Of a stretch of 64,000 nucleotides of DNA, positions 18,099 to 25,545 are shown one piece after another (within the stretch, counting starts at the first letter, position 1; each line of letters opens with the position of its first letter). A model generated the notes under the pieces. It ran no database searches. It saw only the letters and a program-made list of their open reading frames with translations, and was not told the DNA's origin. The DNA is from Psychromarinibacter sediminicola (GTDB lineage Bacteria; Pseudomonadota; Alphaproteobacteria; Rhodobacterales; Rhodobacteraceae). The stretch is taken from assembly GCF_029168335.1 (NCBI RefSeq), contig NZ_JARGYC010000005.1, positions 1 through 64,000 on the forward strand, written 5' to 3'. A program made the translations under genes and the position numbers.

Positions 18099-19349
18099 AT
18101 GACATTCACACGACGCACCCTGATGGCCGGCGCAGCCGCGCTCTCCATGATCGCCGGCGGCGCGGCCCCGGCGGTCGCGCAGGACCAGATCACGCTGACC
18201 ATCGCCAACACCCAATGGCTCGATGCGCTGCGTGGCGAAAAGCTCTGGGCCGCGGTCAAGAAGTTCGAGGAAAGCCACCCGAACATCACGCTCGAACAGC
18301 ACACCATCTCGCGCAACGAGTTCAACGACCGCCTGATCACCGAGCTGGGCGCGCGCCAGGGACCGGACATCATCATCGCGCAGGACGGTCTGTTCTACAC
18401 GCTGATCGGCGCCAATTTCCTGATCCCGCTCGATGACGTGACCGAGGGCGTCGACAACCTGAACGCCACCAACGACAACGGCGTGGTCGACGGCACCCGC
18501 TACGGCATCGGCTGGCACCGTGCCGTCTATGCGCTGATCTTCAACAAGGCGATTCTCGAAGAGGCCGGCGTGGAGCTGCCCTCCGACATCGACGCGATGA
18601 TCGCCGCCGCGAAGGCCGCGACCGAGACCACCGGCGCCATCGGCTTCACCGGGCGTCACTCGATGAACGAGTACAGCCCCTGGTCCAAGGACTTCCTCAA
18701 CTGGGCCTATGGCTATGGCGCCGAGCTGGTCGACGAAGACGGCAAGATCACCTTCGACACGCCGGAAATGGCGCAGGCCTTCGACGCCTTCAAGGCGGCC
18801 TATGACAGCGGCATCATTCCGATCGGCGACCAGATGAGCACGCAGCGCACCCGCTTCAAGGAACAGCAGGTCGCCTTCTCCATCGACAACTCCGGCGGTT
18901 CGCTCAACATCGCGACCGGCGGCCCGCTGCCGGGCGACGAGCTGGGCGCGACGGCGCTGCCCTTCCCGTATCCGGGGGCGCACCAGCAGATCTTTCTCGG
19001 TGTGAACGTCTGGTCGAGCGAGGAAGAGCAGGCGGCGGCCAAGGAGTTCCTGTCCTGGCTGATCTCGGAAGAAGGGCAGCTGTCGCTCCGCGCGGCATCG
19101 GGCCCCGACGCGCTGGCCACCGACGTGCCGGTCACCGAAGAGTTCGTCGCGGCGAACCCCTGGGCGACCACCTTCGCCGAGATGGCAGCGGAGTCGCGCT
19201 CGACACTGATCCCGGGGTATGAACTGGAAACCCAGTCGATCCTGCGCCCGCTGATGAACAGCCTCGAAAAGGTGCTGCTGGACGCCGCGTCCACCGAAGA
19301 AGCCCTGGACGAAGCCCAGGCCGAAATCGACGCGGACTACAACAACTGA
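18099..19349 (+). CDS. ABC transporter substrate-binding protein, sugar type
   Basis: A 416-residue extracellular solute-binding protein of family 1. The signal TRRTLMAGAAALSMIAGG has a twin-arginine pattern, suggesting Tat export, with cleavage near AVAQ-DQ (about residue 28). Mature segments typical of the family are FEESHPNITLEQHTI, ARQGPDIIIAQDGLF and VAFSIDNSGGS. AGAGGA at 18086-18091 selects the ATG at 18099. It lies 44 bases after the M24 gene and starts the ABC importer block. The ligand need not be a sugar, since its partner genes are peptidase-like. Confidence 0.88.
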   Translation: MTFTRRTLMAGAAALSMIAGGAAPAVAQDQITLTIANTQWLDALRGEKLWAAVKKFEESHPNITLEQHTISRNEFNDRLITELGARQGPDIIIAQDGLFYTLIGANFLIPLDDVTEGVDNLNATNDNGVVDGTRYGIGWHRAVYALIFNKAILEEAGVELPSDIDAMIAAAKAATETTGAIGFTGRHSMNEYSPWSKDFLNWAYGYGAELVDEDGKITFDTPEMAQAFDAFKAAYDSGIIPIGDQMSTQRTRFKEQQVAFSIDNSGGSLNIATGGPLPGDELGATALPFPYPGAHQQIFLGVNVWSSEEEQAAAKEFLSWLISEEGQLSLRAASGPDALATDVPVTEEFVAANPWATTFAEMAAESRSTLIPGYELETQSILRPLMNSLEKVLLDAASTEEALDEAQAEIDADYNN

Positions 19350-19381
19350 GCCGCTGACCACGGGTGAAAGGACCGCGACCC

Positions 19382-20284
19382 ATGACTTCTTCCCTTCTGA
19401 AGCGAGGGCGCCTGCTGGGACTTGTCCCCTATGCGTTCGTCGCGGTCCCGCTTGCCTACATGACGCTGTTCGTCTTCGGCCCGCTCATCCAGCAAGTCTG
19501 GATGAGCTTCACCGACACGCGGCTGATGAACCCCACGGCGGGCGATTTCATTGGCCTCGAGAACTACGAGGATCTGTTCACCGACGACCAGTTCTATACC
19601 TCGTTCAGGGTCACCATTGTCTACACGATCCTGACGGTGATCCTCGGCGTGCTGGTCGGAACCGTGTCGGCGCTGGCGTTGGACCGGCCGTTCAAGGGCC
19701 GGGCGCTTCTGCGAACCATAATGCTGTTCGGCTGGGCCGTGCCATCGGTCGCGGCCACGCTGGTCTGGCTGTGGATATTCAACGGTCCGTCGGGCGTGGC
19801 CAGCGACATCACCGAAGCCCTGGGGCTGGGCCGCATTCCGTGGCTGACCTCGGTCGACTGGGCGCTGACCTCGATCATGTTCGTGACCATCTGGCAGGTC
19901 TCGCCCTTCGTCATGCTGGTGATGATGGCGGCGCTCCAGTCGGTCCCCGAAGAAGTGCGCGAGGCCGCCCGCATCGACGGGGCCGACGGCCTGAACGTGT
20001 TCCGCAACGTGACCTTGCCGTGCATCATGCCCACCATGCAGATCGTGGCGCTTCTGGTCGCCGTGTGGTCGATCCGCCGCTTCGAGGTGATCTACCTGCT
20101 GACCGGGGGCGGGCCGATCGGGTCGACGTCGACCCTGGTCGTGCAGCTGCGCCTGACCGCTTTCGAGGATTTCGAGCTAGGCCTGGCCTCCGCCTACGGG
20201 GTCGTCGGGCTGGTGCTCGCCCTTGCAGTCGCCTTCGTCCACTTCCTCTTCGAGCGCCGTCGCGCATTGGTGATGTCGAAATGA
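19382..20284 (+). CDS. ABC transporter permease (MalF-type)
   Basis: A 300-residue inner-membrane permease with six predicted helices. The coupling EAA loop is visible as EEVREAARIDGADGLNVFRNVTLP, which contacts the ATPase. It works with the permease encoded next and the ATPase at 21116. GAAAGGA before the ATG at 19382 supports this start over an in-frame GTG at 19364. It overlaps the following gene by ATGA. Confidence 0.9.
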   Translation: MTSSLLKRGRLLGLVPYAFVAVPLAYMTLFVFGPLIQQVWMSFTDTRLMNPTAGDFIGLENYEDLFTDDQFYTSFRVTIVYTILTVILGVLVGTVSALALDRPFKGRALLRTIMLFGWAVPSVAATLVWLWIFNGPSGVASDITEALGLGRIPWLTSVDWALTSIMFVTIWQVSPFVMLVMMAALQSVPEEVREAARIDGADGLNVFRNVTLPCIMPTMQIVALLVAVWSIRRFEVIYLLTGGGPIGSTSTLVVQLRLTAFEDFELGLASAYGVVGLVLALAVAFVHFLFERRRALVMSK

Positions 20285-21111
20285 AAACCAACCCTCTCCT
20301 CTCGCTCCTGCGCGTCCTGCTGATCGCGGTTCTCGTAACCTTCGCCGGATTTCCGATCTACTGGATGGCGACCACCTCGCTCGGCACCGATACGCAGCTC
20401 TTCAACACGGGGCAGGTGCCTTACCCGCAGTTGTCCAACCTGCCCGACCTGATCTTCGCGCTGAGCGAGGTGCCGGTCCTGAGATGGATGTCCAACACGG
20501 CGATCATCGCGTTCGGCAATACCGTCTTCAGCCTGATGCTCGGCTCGGTCCTGGGCTACGCGCTCTCGCGGTTCAAGTTCCACGGCCGCGGCATGATCGG
20601 CTTTCTGATGTTCATGACGCAGGTAATCCCGGAAGCGCTGCTGGTGGTGCCCCTCTATGCGATGTTCATCTCGCTCGGGCTGCTGAACAGCCTGTGGGGC
20701 GTGATCCTGGCCAATGTCGGTTTCTCGGTGCCGGTGGCGGCCTTCATCCTCAAGGGGGCGATCGACGCAATCCCCTACGAGATCGAGGAATCCGCCATCA
20801 TCGACAGCTGCCCCCGGATTGGCATCCTGTCGTTCATCGTGCTGCCGCTGATCGCGCCCAGCCTCGCCGCCGCCGCCGTGATCTGCTTCTTCGGGGGGTG
20901 GAACGAGTTTCTGTTTGCCGTGACCTTCCTGATGGATCCCGACCTGTGGCCCGCCGCCGTCGGCCTGGCCAGCTTCATCGGCGAATACGAAACCCCGCTT
21001 TCGGCCGTGATGGGAACCGCCCTGATGTTCTCCATCCCCGCGGTCGTCTTTTTCCTCCTCGTTCAACGCAAGATCGTCGCCGGCCTGACCTCCGGCGCAG
21101 TCAAGGGGTGA
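20281..21111 (+). CDS. ABC transporter permease (MalG-type)
   Basis: A 276-residue inner-membrane permease forming a heterodimer with the product of the preceding gene. Helices are evident from residue 8 onward, ending in ALMFSIPAVVFFLLVQRKIVAG. The EAA loop is YEIEESAIIDSCPRIGILSF, in which the canonical alanine and glycine pattern is altered (EESAIIDS-C), a mild departure from EAA-x3-G. The start codon overlaps the upstream stop (ATGA), and the ATPase gene begins four bases after its end. Confidence 0.9.
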   Translation: MKTNPLLSLLRVLLIAVLVTFAGFPIYWMATTSLGTDTQLFNTGQVPYPQLSNLPDLIFALSEVPVLRWMSNTAIIAFGNTVFSLMLGSVLGYALSRFKFHGRGMIGFLMFMTQVIPEALLVVPLYAMFISLGLLNSLWGVILANVGFSVPVAAFILKGAIDAIPYEIEESAIIDSCPRIGILSFIVLPLIAPSLAAAAVICFFGGWNEFLFAVTFLMDPDLWPAAVGLASFIGEYETPLSAVMGTALMFSIPAVVFFLLVQRKIVAGLTSGAVKG

Positions 21112-21115
21112 TCCG

Positions 21116-22324
21116 ATGCCCAAGATCGACTTCAAAGGGATCTCGAAGACCTTCGGGACAAACACCGTCATCCGCCGCTTCAATGCGACCGTCGAGGATG
21201 GCGAGTTCCTCGTCCTCCTCGGCCCCTCCGGTTGCGGCAAGTCCACCTTGCTGCGCATGATCGCGGGATTGGCCGAGATCTCCGGCGGCGAGTTGCTGTT
21301 CGATGGCGCCCTCGCCAACGACTGGACCCCCAAGCAGCGCGGCGTCGCGTTCGTGTTCCAGAGCTATGCGCTCTATCCGCACATGACGGTCCGCGCCAAC
21401 ATCGCCTTTCCGCTGGTGATGGACCATTTCAGGAAGTGGCACCACATCCCGATCATCAACCTGATCCATCGGTGGCAGGTGATGAAGCGGCCCAAGGTCA
21501 AGGCCGCGGTCGAGCGGATCGCCGAGCAGCTGGAACTGACGCCGCTGCTGGAACGCCGCCCGGGCAGTCTATCCGGCGGTCAACGGCAACGAGTGGCGCT
21601 GGCCCGGTCCCTGGTGCGCGATCCGTCGCTCTACCTGCTGGACGAGCCGCTGTCGAACCTCGACGCCAAACTGCGCACACAGATGCGGTCCGAGATCACC
21701 ACCCTGCACCAGAAGGTGAAAAAGACCTTCGTCTACGTCACGCACGATCAGGTCGAAGCCATGACCATGGCGACCCGCATCGTGGTGATGAACGGCGGCA
21801 TCATCCAGCAGATCGGCACCCCCGACGAGATCTACGACGCACCCGCGAACACCTTTGTCGCGAAGTTCGTGGGCTCGCCGCCGATGAACCTGATCCCCGT
21901 GCATATCGACGGCCGGAGCCTATCTGCCGACGGCGCGGTGAGTTGGGACCATGACGCCGGTACGCCCGAGGACGCGACATCGGCGATTTTCGGCATCCGC
22001 CCCGAGAAACTGGAGCTGCGTCCCGCCGGCGAAGGCCGCATCCCCGCTCGCGTGGCGGTGATCGAACGGCTCGGCGCCGAGACGATCATGGGCTGCCGGC
22101 TGGGCTTAGGGGACGCGGGCGACGGAATCTCGACCGAGGATCTGGTGTTCGTTCGGATGCCCGGCCATCCCGGCCTCGCACATGGCGACGCCTGCGCGCT
22201 CGACTATTCCGACGCCGACGCGGTGTGGTTCGACAAGCCCACCGGCCAGCGCGTGCAGCCGGCTGGGGGGCGCGTAGCGCCACTGGACGTCGCCGTTCCG
22301 GCCGCATCCGTCCGCCTCGCGTAA
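21116..22324 (+). CDS. ABC transporter ATP-binding protein (MalK/UgpC-type) with an inserted segment
   Basis: A 402-residue ATPase of the CUT1 class. Walker A is GPSGCGKST (near residue 40), the signature is LSGGQRQRVALAR, Walker B is LYLLDEPLSNLD, and VTHDQVEAM holds the switch histidine. A C-terminal TOBE-like regulatory region (about 265-390) contains FGIRPEKLEL. Compared with typical MalK there are about 20 extra residues in the helical domain, around residues 101-129, rich in H, W and R (HFRKWHHIPIINLIHRW). This might adapt the ATPase to its permeases. It is four bases after the permease gene. Confidence 0.88.
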   Translation: MPKIDFKGISKTFGTNTVIRRFNATVEDGEFLVLLGPSGCGKSTLLRMIAGLAEISGGELLFDGALANDWTPKQRGVAFVFQSYALYPHMTVRANIAFPLVMDHFRKWHHIPIINLIHRWQVMKRPKVKAAVERIAEQLELTPLLERRPGSLSGGQRQRVALARSLVRDPSLYLLDEPLSNLDAKLRTQMRSEITTLHQKVKKTFVYVTHDQVEAMTMATRIVVMNGGIIQQIGTPDEIYDAPANTFVAKFVGSPPMNLIPVHIDGRSLSADGAVSWDHDAGTPEDATSAIFGIRPEKLELRPAGEGRIPARVAVIERLGAETIMGCRLGLGDAGDGISTEDLVFVRMPGHPGLAHGDACALDYSDADAVWFDKPTGQRVQPAGGRVAPLDVAVPAASVRLA

Positions 22325-22344
22325 CAGATCCCAGGGAGATAGAC

Positions 22345-23253
22345 GTGGACCGCTTTCTCGTTTCGGCCACCGGCCACAGCCTCAACTACCTGCCGCATTA
22401 CATCGCATCCGAGCAGGGCTATTTCGCCGACGAGGGCCTCGACGTCACCGAGGTCGTGCCACGGCCCTGGGACCTGGTGCTCGATCATATCGGCGAGGGC
22501 AGTGCCGAGGCGGCGCTTGGCGGCATCTGGGTGCCCTCGATGTTCCACGGCCGTGGCCGCCGGCTGGTACCTTTCGCGCAGGTGTCGAACCGGGCGCCGC
22601 TGGCGCTGATCGGGCGGGAGGCCGCGCCGCGTTTCGACGCGCGCGCGCTGGTCGGCAAGACCGTCCTGATGAAAGGCTCGAACGGCGCCAGCGTCGGCAT
22701 CTACCTCAAGATGATGCTGCGCGAGGCGGGCATCGACCCGAAATCCGTCAACTACATCCAGGATCTCGACGCCGGTATCCTTCAGGCCTGCTATGCCGGG
22801 GGTATGGGCGACTACCTGCTAATCGATCTGCCCGGCGCCTTGGCCTACCGGGCCGCGGGTCACGGCGAGCTTGCGGCGGTTTTTGCCCGCGACGGCGGGG
22901 ACATCCCGTGGAGTGTCTACTACACTGAAGCGTTCGAGGCCGGCGACACCCGGCCCGAGCGGTTCGCCCGGGCGCTCGGGCGCGGCATGGCCTGGGTGAA
23001 CGGGCACGAGGCCGCCAGCTACCGCGGCGTGCTGATGCGGCTCTTTCCGAAGATCGACACCGACATCGCCGTGCAGGTCGTGGAGACCTACCGCGCCAGC
23101 GCCATGTGGACCACGCCGCGCATCGGCGAGGCCTCTTACGCGCGGTGGCAGCAGGGCATTGCCGATGCGCATCTGACCGACGCGCCGATCCCCTATGCCA
23201 CGCTCATCGACGGCGCGCCGACCCGCGCCTTCGTCGCGACAGCGGACGCATGA
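22345..23253 (+). CDS. NMT1/THI5-like binding protein without a signal peptide
   Basis: A 302-residue periplasmic-binding-protein fold of the NMT1/THI5-like family (NitT/TauT/ThiY type). LNYLPHYIASEQGYFADEGLDVTEV is the family N-terminal block, and LVGKTVLMKGSNGASVGIYLK follows. No secretion signal is present: the protein starts at a GTG (AGGGAG at 22333-22338) with DRFLVSATGHS, already inside the fold. It is therefore expected in the cytoplasm, either as a ligand sensor or as an enzyme of the THI5/MqnA type. It follows the ATPase by 20 bases and overlaps the racemase remnant by ATGA. Confidence 0.75.
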   Translation: MDRFLVSATGHSLNYLPHYIASEQGYFADEGLDVTEVVPRPWDLVLDHIGEGSAEAALGGIWVPSMFHGRGRRLVPFAQVSNRAPLALIGREAAPRFDARALVGKTVLMKGSNGASVGIYLKMMLREAGIDPKSVNYIQDLDAGILQACYAGGMGDYLLIDLPGALAYRAAGHGELAAVFARDGGDIPWSVYYTEAFEAGDTRPERFARALGRGMAWVNGHEAASYRGVLMRLFPKIDTDIAVQVVETYRASAMWTTPRIGEASYARWQQGIADAHLTDAPIPYATLIDGAPTRAFVATADA

Positions 23254-23387
23254 TCCGCGTCGCCGTCACCACCCCGAACACGACCGCGTCGATGACCGAC
23301 GGCATCGCCCGCGCCGCGCGCCACGGCGCAAAAAGCTCTCGCGCCGGGGTCTTGGCCCGCCCCTCGCACCGCCATCTTGTGCGCTGA
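23250..23387 (+). pseudogene. 5' fragment of an Asp/Glu/hydantoin racemase gene
   Basis: The 45-codon frame begins MIRVAVTTPNTTASMTDGI, which matches the N-terminal block of hydantoin/Asp-Glu racemases (V-NPNTT-SMT). Family proteins are about 230 residues, so roughly 190 are missing and the frame ends in unrelated sequence. The ATG overlaps the previous stop codon, so the intact gene was once the next member of the operon. The rest seems to have been deleted up to the RpiR gene. Confidence 0.65.
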
Positions 23388-23401
23388 GGCGTGGGATGGG
23401 G

Positions 23402-24337
23402 TCAGGATCGGGGTTGCGGGGTCGAGACGTTGTCCAACTTGCCGACCAGCTGGTCGATCCGGCGATAGCGGTCGATGGCCGCCTCCCCCATCATCGCATG
23501 CACCTGCCACGACAGGCTGTTGATCAGCGTGACCGCAGCGGTGAAGGTATTGAACGGCGCGGGGCTCTGCGTCCGGCAGCGCAGCGTCATGTCGGCGGCC
23601 CGGGCGCTCGCGCCGGCAGACAGGTCGGTGATCAGCAGCGTCCGCGTGCCCGCCTCCCGCGCGGCCTCCAGCACGTCGACAAGCACCTTGGGCCGTCGCC
23701 GGAAGGCGATGACCAACAGCAGATCGCCGTCTTCGAGGCTGCCGACGTCATGCGACAAGGATCCCGAGCCGAAGTTCATCAGATGGACCTTGTCCCTGAT
23801 CAACGTCAGGTAGTGCGCCATGTGCAGGCCGAGCCCGTGCCCGCTGCGCAGGCCGATGATCCACACCCGCCGCGCCGTCGCGATACCGTGGGCCGCTTCG
23901 GTCATCCGGGCCTCCGGGATCGCGGCGAGGGTCTGGCGGATGTTCTCGAGGTCGTCCTCCATCATGCGCTTGGCCGACGCTTCCTGCGGGTGCTCGGCCC
24001 GGTTCAGCCCGCCTTGCGGCGACCCCCAGAACTGCTCGTTGCGTATCTCGCGTTTGGCCTCGGGGTAACTGCGGTATCCCAGGGTACGGATCAGCCGCGC
24101 CGCCGTGCTTTTCGACACCCCCGCTTTCGCCGACAGCTCGGCGGCCGTGTAGATCGGCAGGTCCATCTGGTGTTCGAGAAGCACATCGGCCAGCCGCTGC
24201 TCCGACCGGGTCAGCCAGGAATAGGCGCGATAGATCCGGCCCTCCAGCGTCTGGTCGCCGGGGTTGTCGGCGGGGTCCGCGCGCCGCGTTTCCGCGGCGG
24301 CCTTTGGCACCGGGCCGAGTGGATCCTTCTTTGTCAT
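23402..24337 (-). CDS. MurR/RpiR family transcriptional regulator
   Basis: A 311-residue regulator. The N-terminal HTH_6 domain (about residues 33-110) contains YTAAELSAKAGVSKSTAARLIRTLGYRSY. The C-terminal SIS domain (about 140-280), which binds phosphosugars or related ligands, contains RVWIIGLRSGHGLG and DLLLVIAFRRRPK. AGGTGG lies just upstream of the ATG at 24337. A roughly 32-residue low-complexity N-terminus precedes the HTH, so a later start cannot be excluded. It probably controls the neighbouring ABC/M24 genes and the divergent HD gene, whose start is only 28 bases away. Confidence 0.85.
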   Translation of the reverse strand: MTKKDPLGPVPKAAAETRRADPADNPGDQTLEGRIYRAYSWLTRSEQRLADVLLEHQMDLPIYTAAELSAKAGVSKSTAARLIRTLGYRSYPEAKREIRNEQFWGSPQGGLNRAEHPQEASAKRMMEDDLENIRQTLAAIPEARMTEAAHGIATARRVWIIGLRSGHGLGLHMAHYLTLIRDKVHLMNFGSGSLSHDVGSLEDGDLLLVIAFRRRPKVLVDVLEAAREAGTRTLLITDLSAGASARAADMTLRCRTQSPAPFNTFTAAVTLINSLSWQVHAMMGEAAIDRYRRIDQLVGKLDNVSTPQPRS

Positions 24338-24365
24338 GACACCACCTGAACAGGACGCTTCCGGG

Positions 24366-24953
24366 ATGAAAAGCTATCATATCGTCAATCCGAACGCGGA
24401 CCAGAGCCGGCGGATCCTCGAAGCTTTCCCGCGCGCCGTGGAGTTGGAGCCCGACCTGCAATCCGCCTTCGTCACGGCCTGGGCTTCGGTGCTTGCCTCA
24501 TCCACCTACGGCCAGATTACCGACGTGCCGTTTTCGCATGGCTCCCAGGACAGCCTGGTGGATCACACGAACGACGTCACCGAAGCGGGCCTGGCGATTC
24601 TTTCGGTCGCCGAGTCGCGTTGGGGATGGACCGTGAACCGGCAACATCTTCTGGGCATTCTGCTGCTGCACGACCTGGACAAGCCGCTTCTTATGGAGCG
24701 TCGCGAGGAGGGCGACGTCGAAACGCCGGTCTCGGCACGCATCCCGCACGGCGTCCTGGGGGCCTTGCTTCTGGTCGAACTCGGCGTCGACGAGGCTATC
24801 GTCGGCGCGGTCGCCACCCACGCAACCCACGCCCCGCTGCGCGGCCCGGACCCCGAAGTGATGATCCTGCACTACGCCGATCTCTTTGCCGCCGACGGCG
24901 CGATGTCGAAAACCGAGCGGAGGCCCTTTTTCCGGCGCTGCCACGGTCATTGA
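24366..24953 (+). CDS. HD-domain phosphohydrolase-like protein
   Basis: A 195-residue metal-dependent hydrolase of the HD superfamily. Metal ligands are visible as the histidine in LVDHTNDVTEAG, the HD doublet in LLLHDLDKP, a histidine in ATHATHAP and the aspartate in HYADLFAAD. Substrates in this superfamily are phosphoesters or nucleotides; none can be assigned here. The ATG at 24366 is preceded by AGGA about 13 bases upstream. An in-frame ATG at 24336 would overlap the divergent RpiR start codon. Downstream sequence is decayed, so its C-terminus could also be altered. Confidence 0.7.
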   Translation: MKSYHIVNPNADQSRRILEAFPRAVELEPDLQSAFVTAWASVLASSTYGQITDVPFSHGSQDSLVDHTNDVTEAGLAILSVAESRWGWTVNRQHLLGILLLHDLDKPLLMERREEGDVETPVSARIPHGVLGALLLVELGVDEAIVGAVATHATHAPLRGPDPEVMILHYADLFAADGAMSKTERRPFFRRCHGH

Positions 24954-25084
24954 AGGGTGCGCCGCCGGTGCCGAGGATACGGGAGATGTTCGATCCGACG
25001 GTGATCGGAGGCGTTTGACAGAGTTCGGATCCCGCATCGATTCCGCGACTGGTGTCGACCCGCGTCTGGGTCCAGAGCCGGCCC

Positions 25085-25275
25085 GTCGAACTGGTGCATT
25101 GGTCCTGGCTCACCGCGTCAGACGGTTACGTCTGGGCGCGCCAGATCGACGCCTTCAACGAGGCGCACAAGGACAAGGGCGAGCGGATCAAGCTGGAGGT
25201 CGTGCCGCTGGAGCAAGGGATTGCACCGCCGTCACCAAGGCAAGGGCGGCCACCTATGCTTGCGTCCGGTCAGGT
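25085..25275 (+). pseudogene. Fragment of an ABC substrate-binding protein gene
   Basis: Codons 25085-25216 read VELVHWSWLTASDGYVWARQ followed by IDAFNEAHKDKGERIKLEVVP, a recognisable N-terminal piece of a family 1 solute-binding protein lacking its signal peptide. Beyond 25216 the match moves to another frame (VTKARAATYA) and then back (LASGQV), which implies frameshifts. The remaining 350 or so residues are missing. Confidence 0.6.
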
Positions 25276-25285
25276 TGGTCCGGCC

Positions 25286-25410
25286 GTGTTTTCGCGTTCG
25301 TTCAAGATGCAGTACGGGCGGACCCCGCGCGAGTTCCGCGAGTTGCTGCGGCGGAACCAGTACACCTCGCTCCGACCGGAAATCCGGCGGCTGGCGCGAG
25401 AAGGGGCAGC
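25286..25410 (+). pseudogene. Fragment of an AraC family regulator gene
   Basis: The frame from 25286 reads VFSRSFKMQYGRTPREFREL, which resembles the last recognition helix of AraC/XylS regulators (F-R-FK--G-TP--FR). Only about 30 family residues remain, joined directly to the binding-protein fragment. Together these fragments show deletion of at least two genes between the HD gene and uxuB. Confidence 0.55.
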
Positions 25411-25545
25411 GACGCCCACCATCACGCCTGTGCGCGACACGTGACGCGCGACGCCGGCCGGTGTCGGGGCAGGGGCGTCAGGTGGCAAACGGGGGTGACG
25501 ACGCGGCACCGTTTTCTCGGACACGACCTGGCGACGCTGCGCAGC

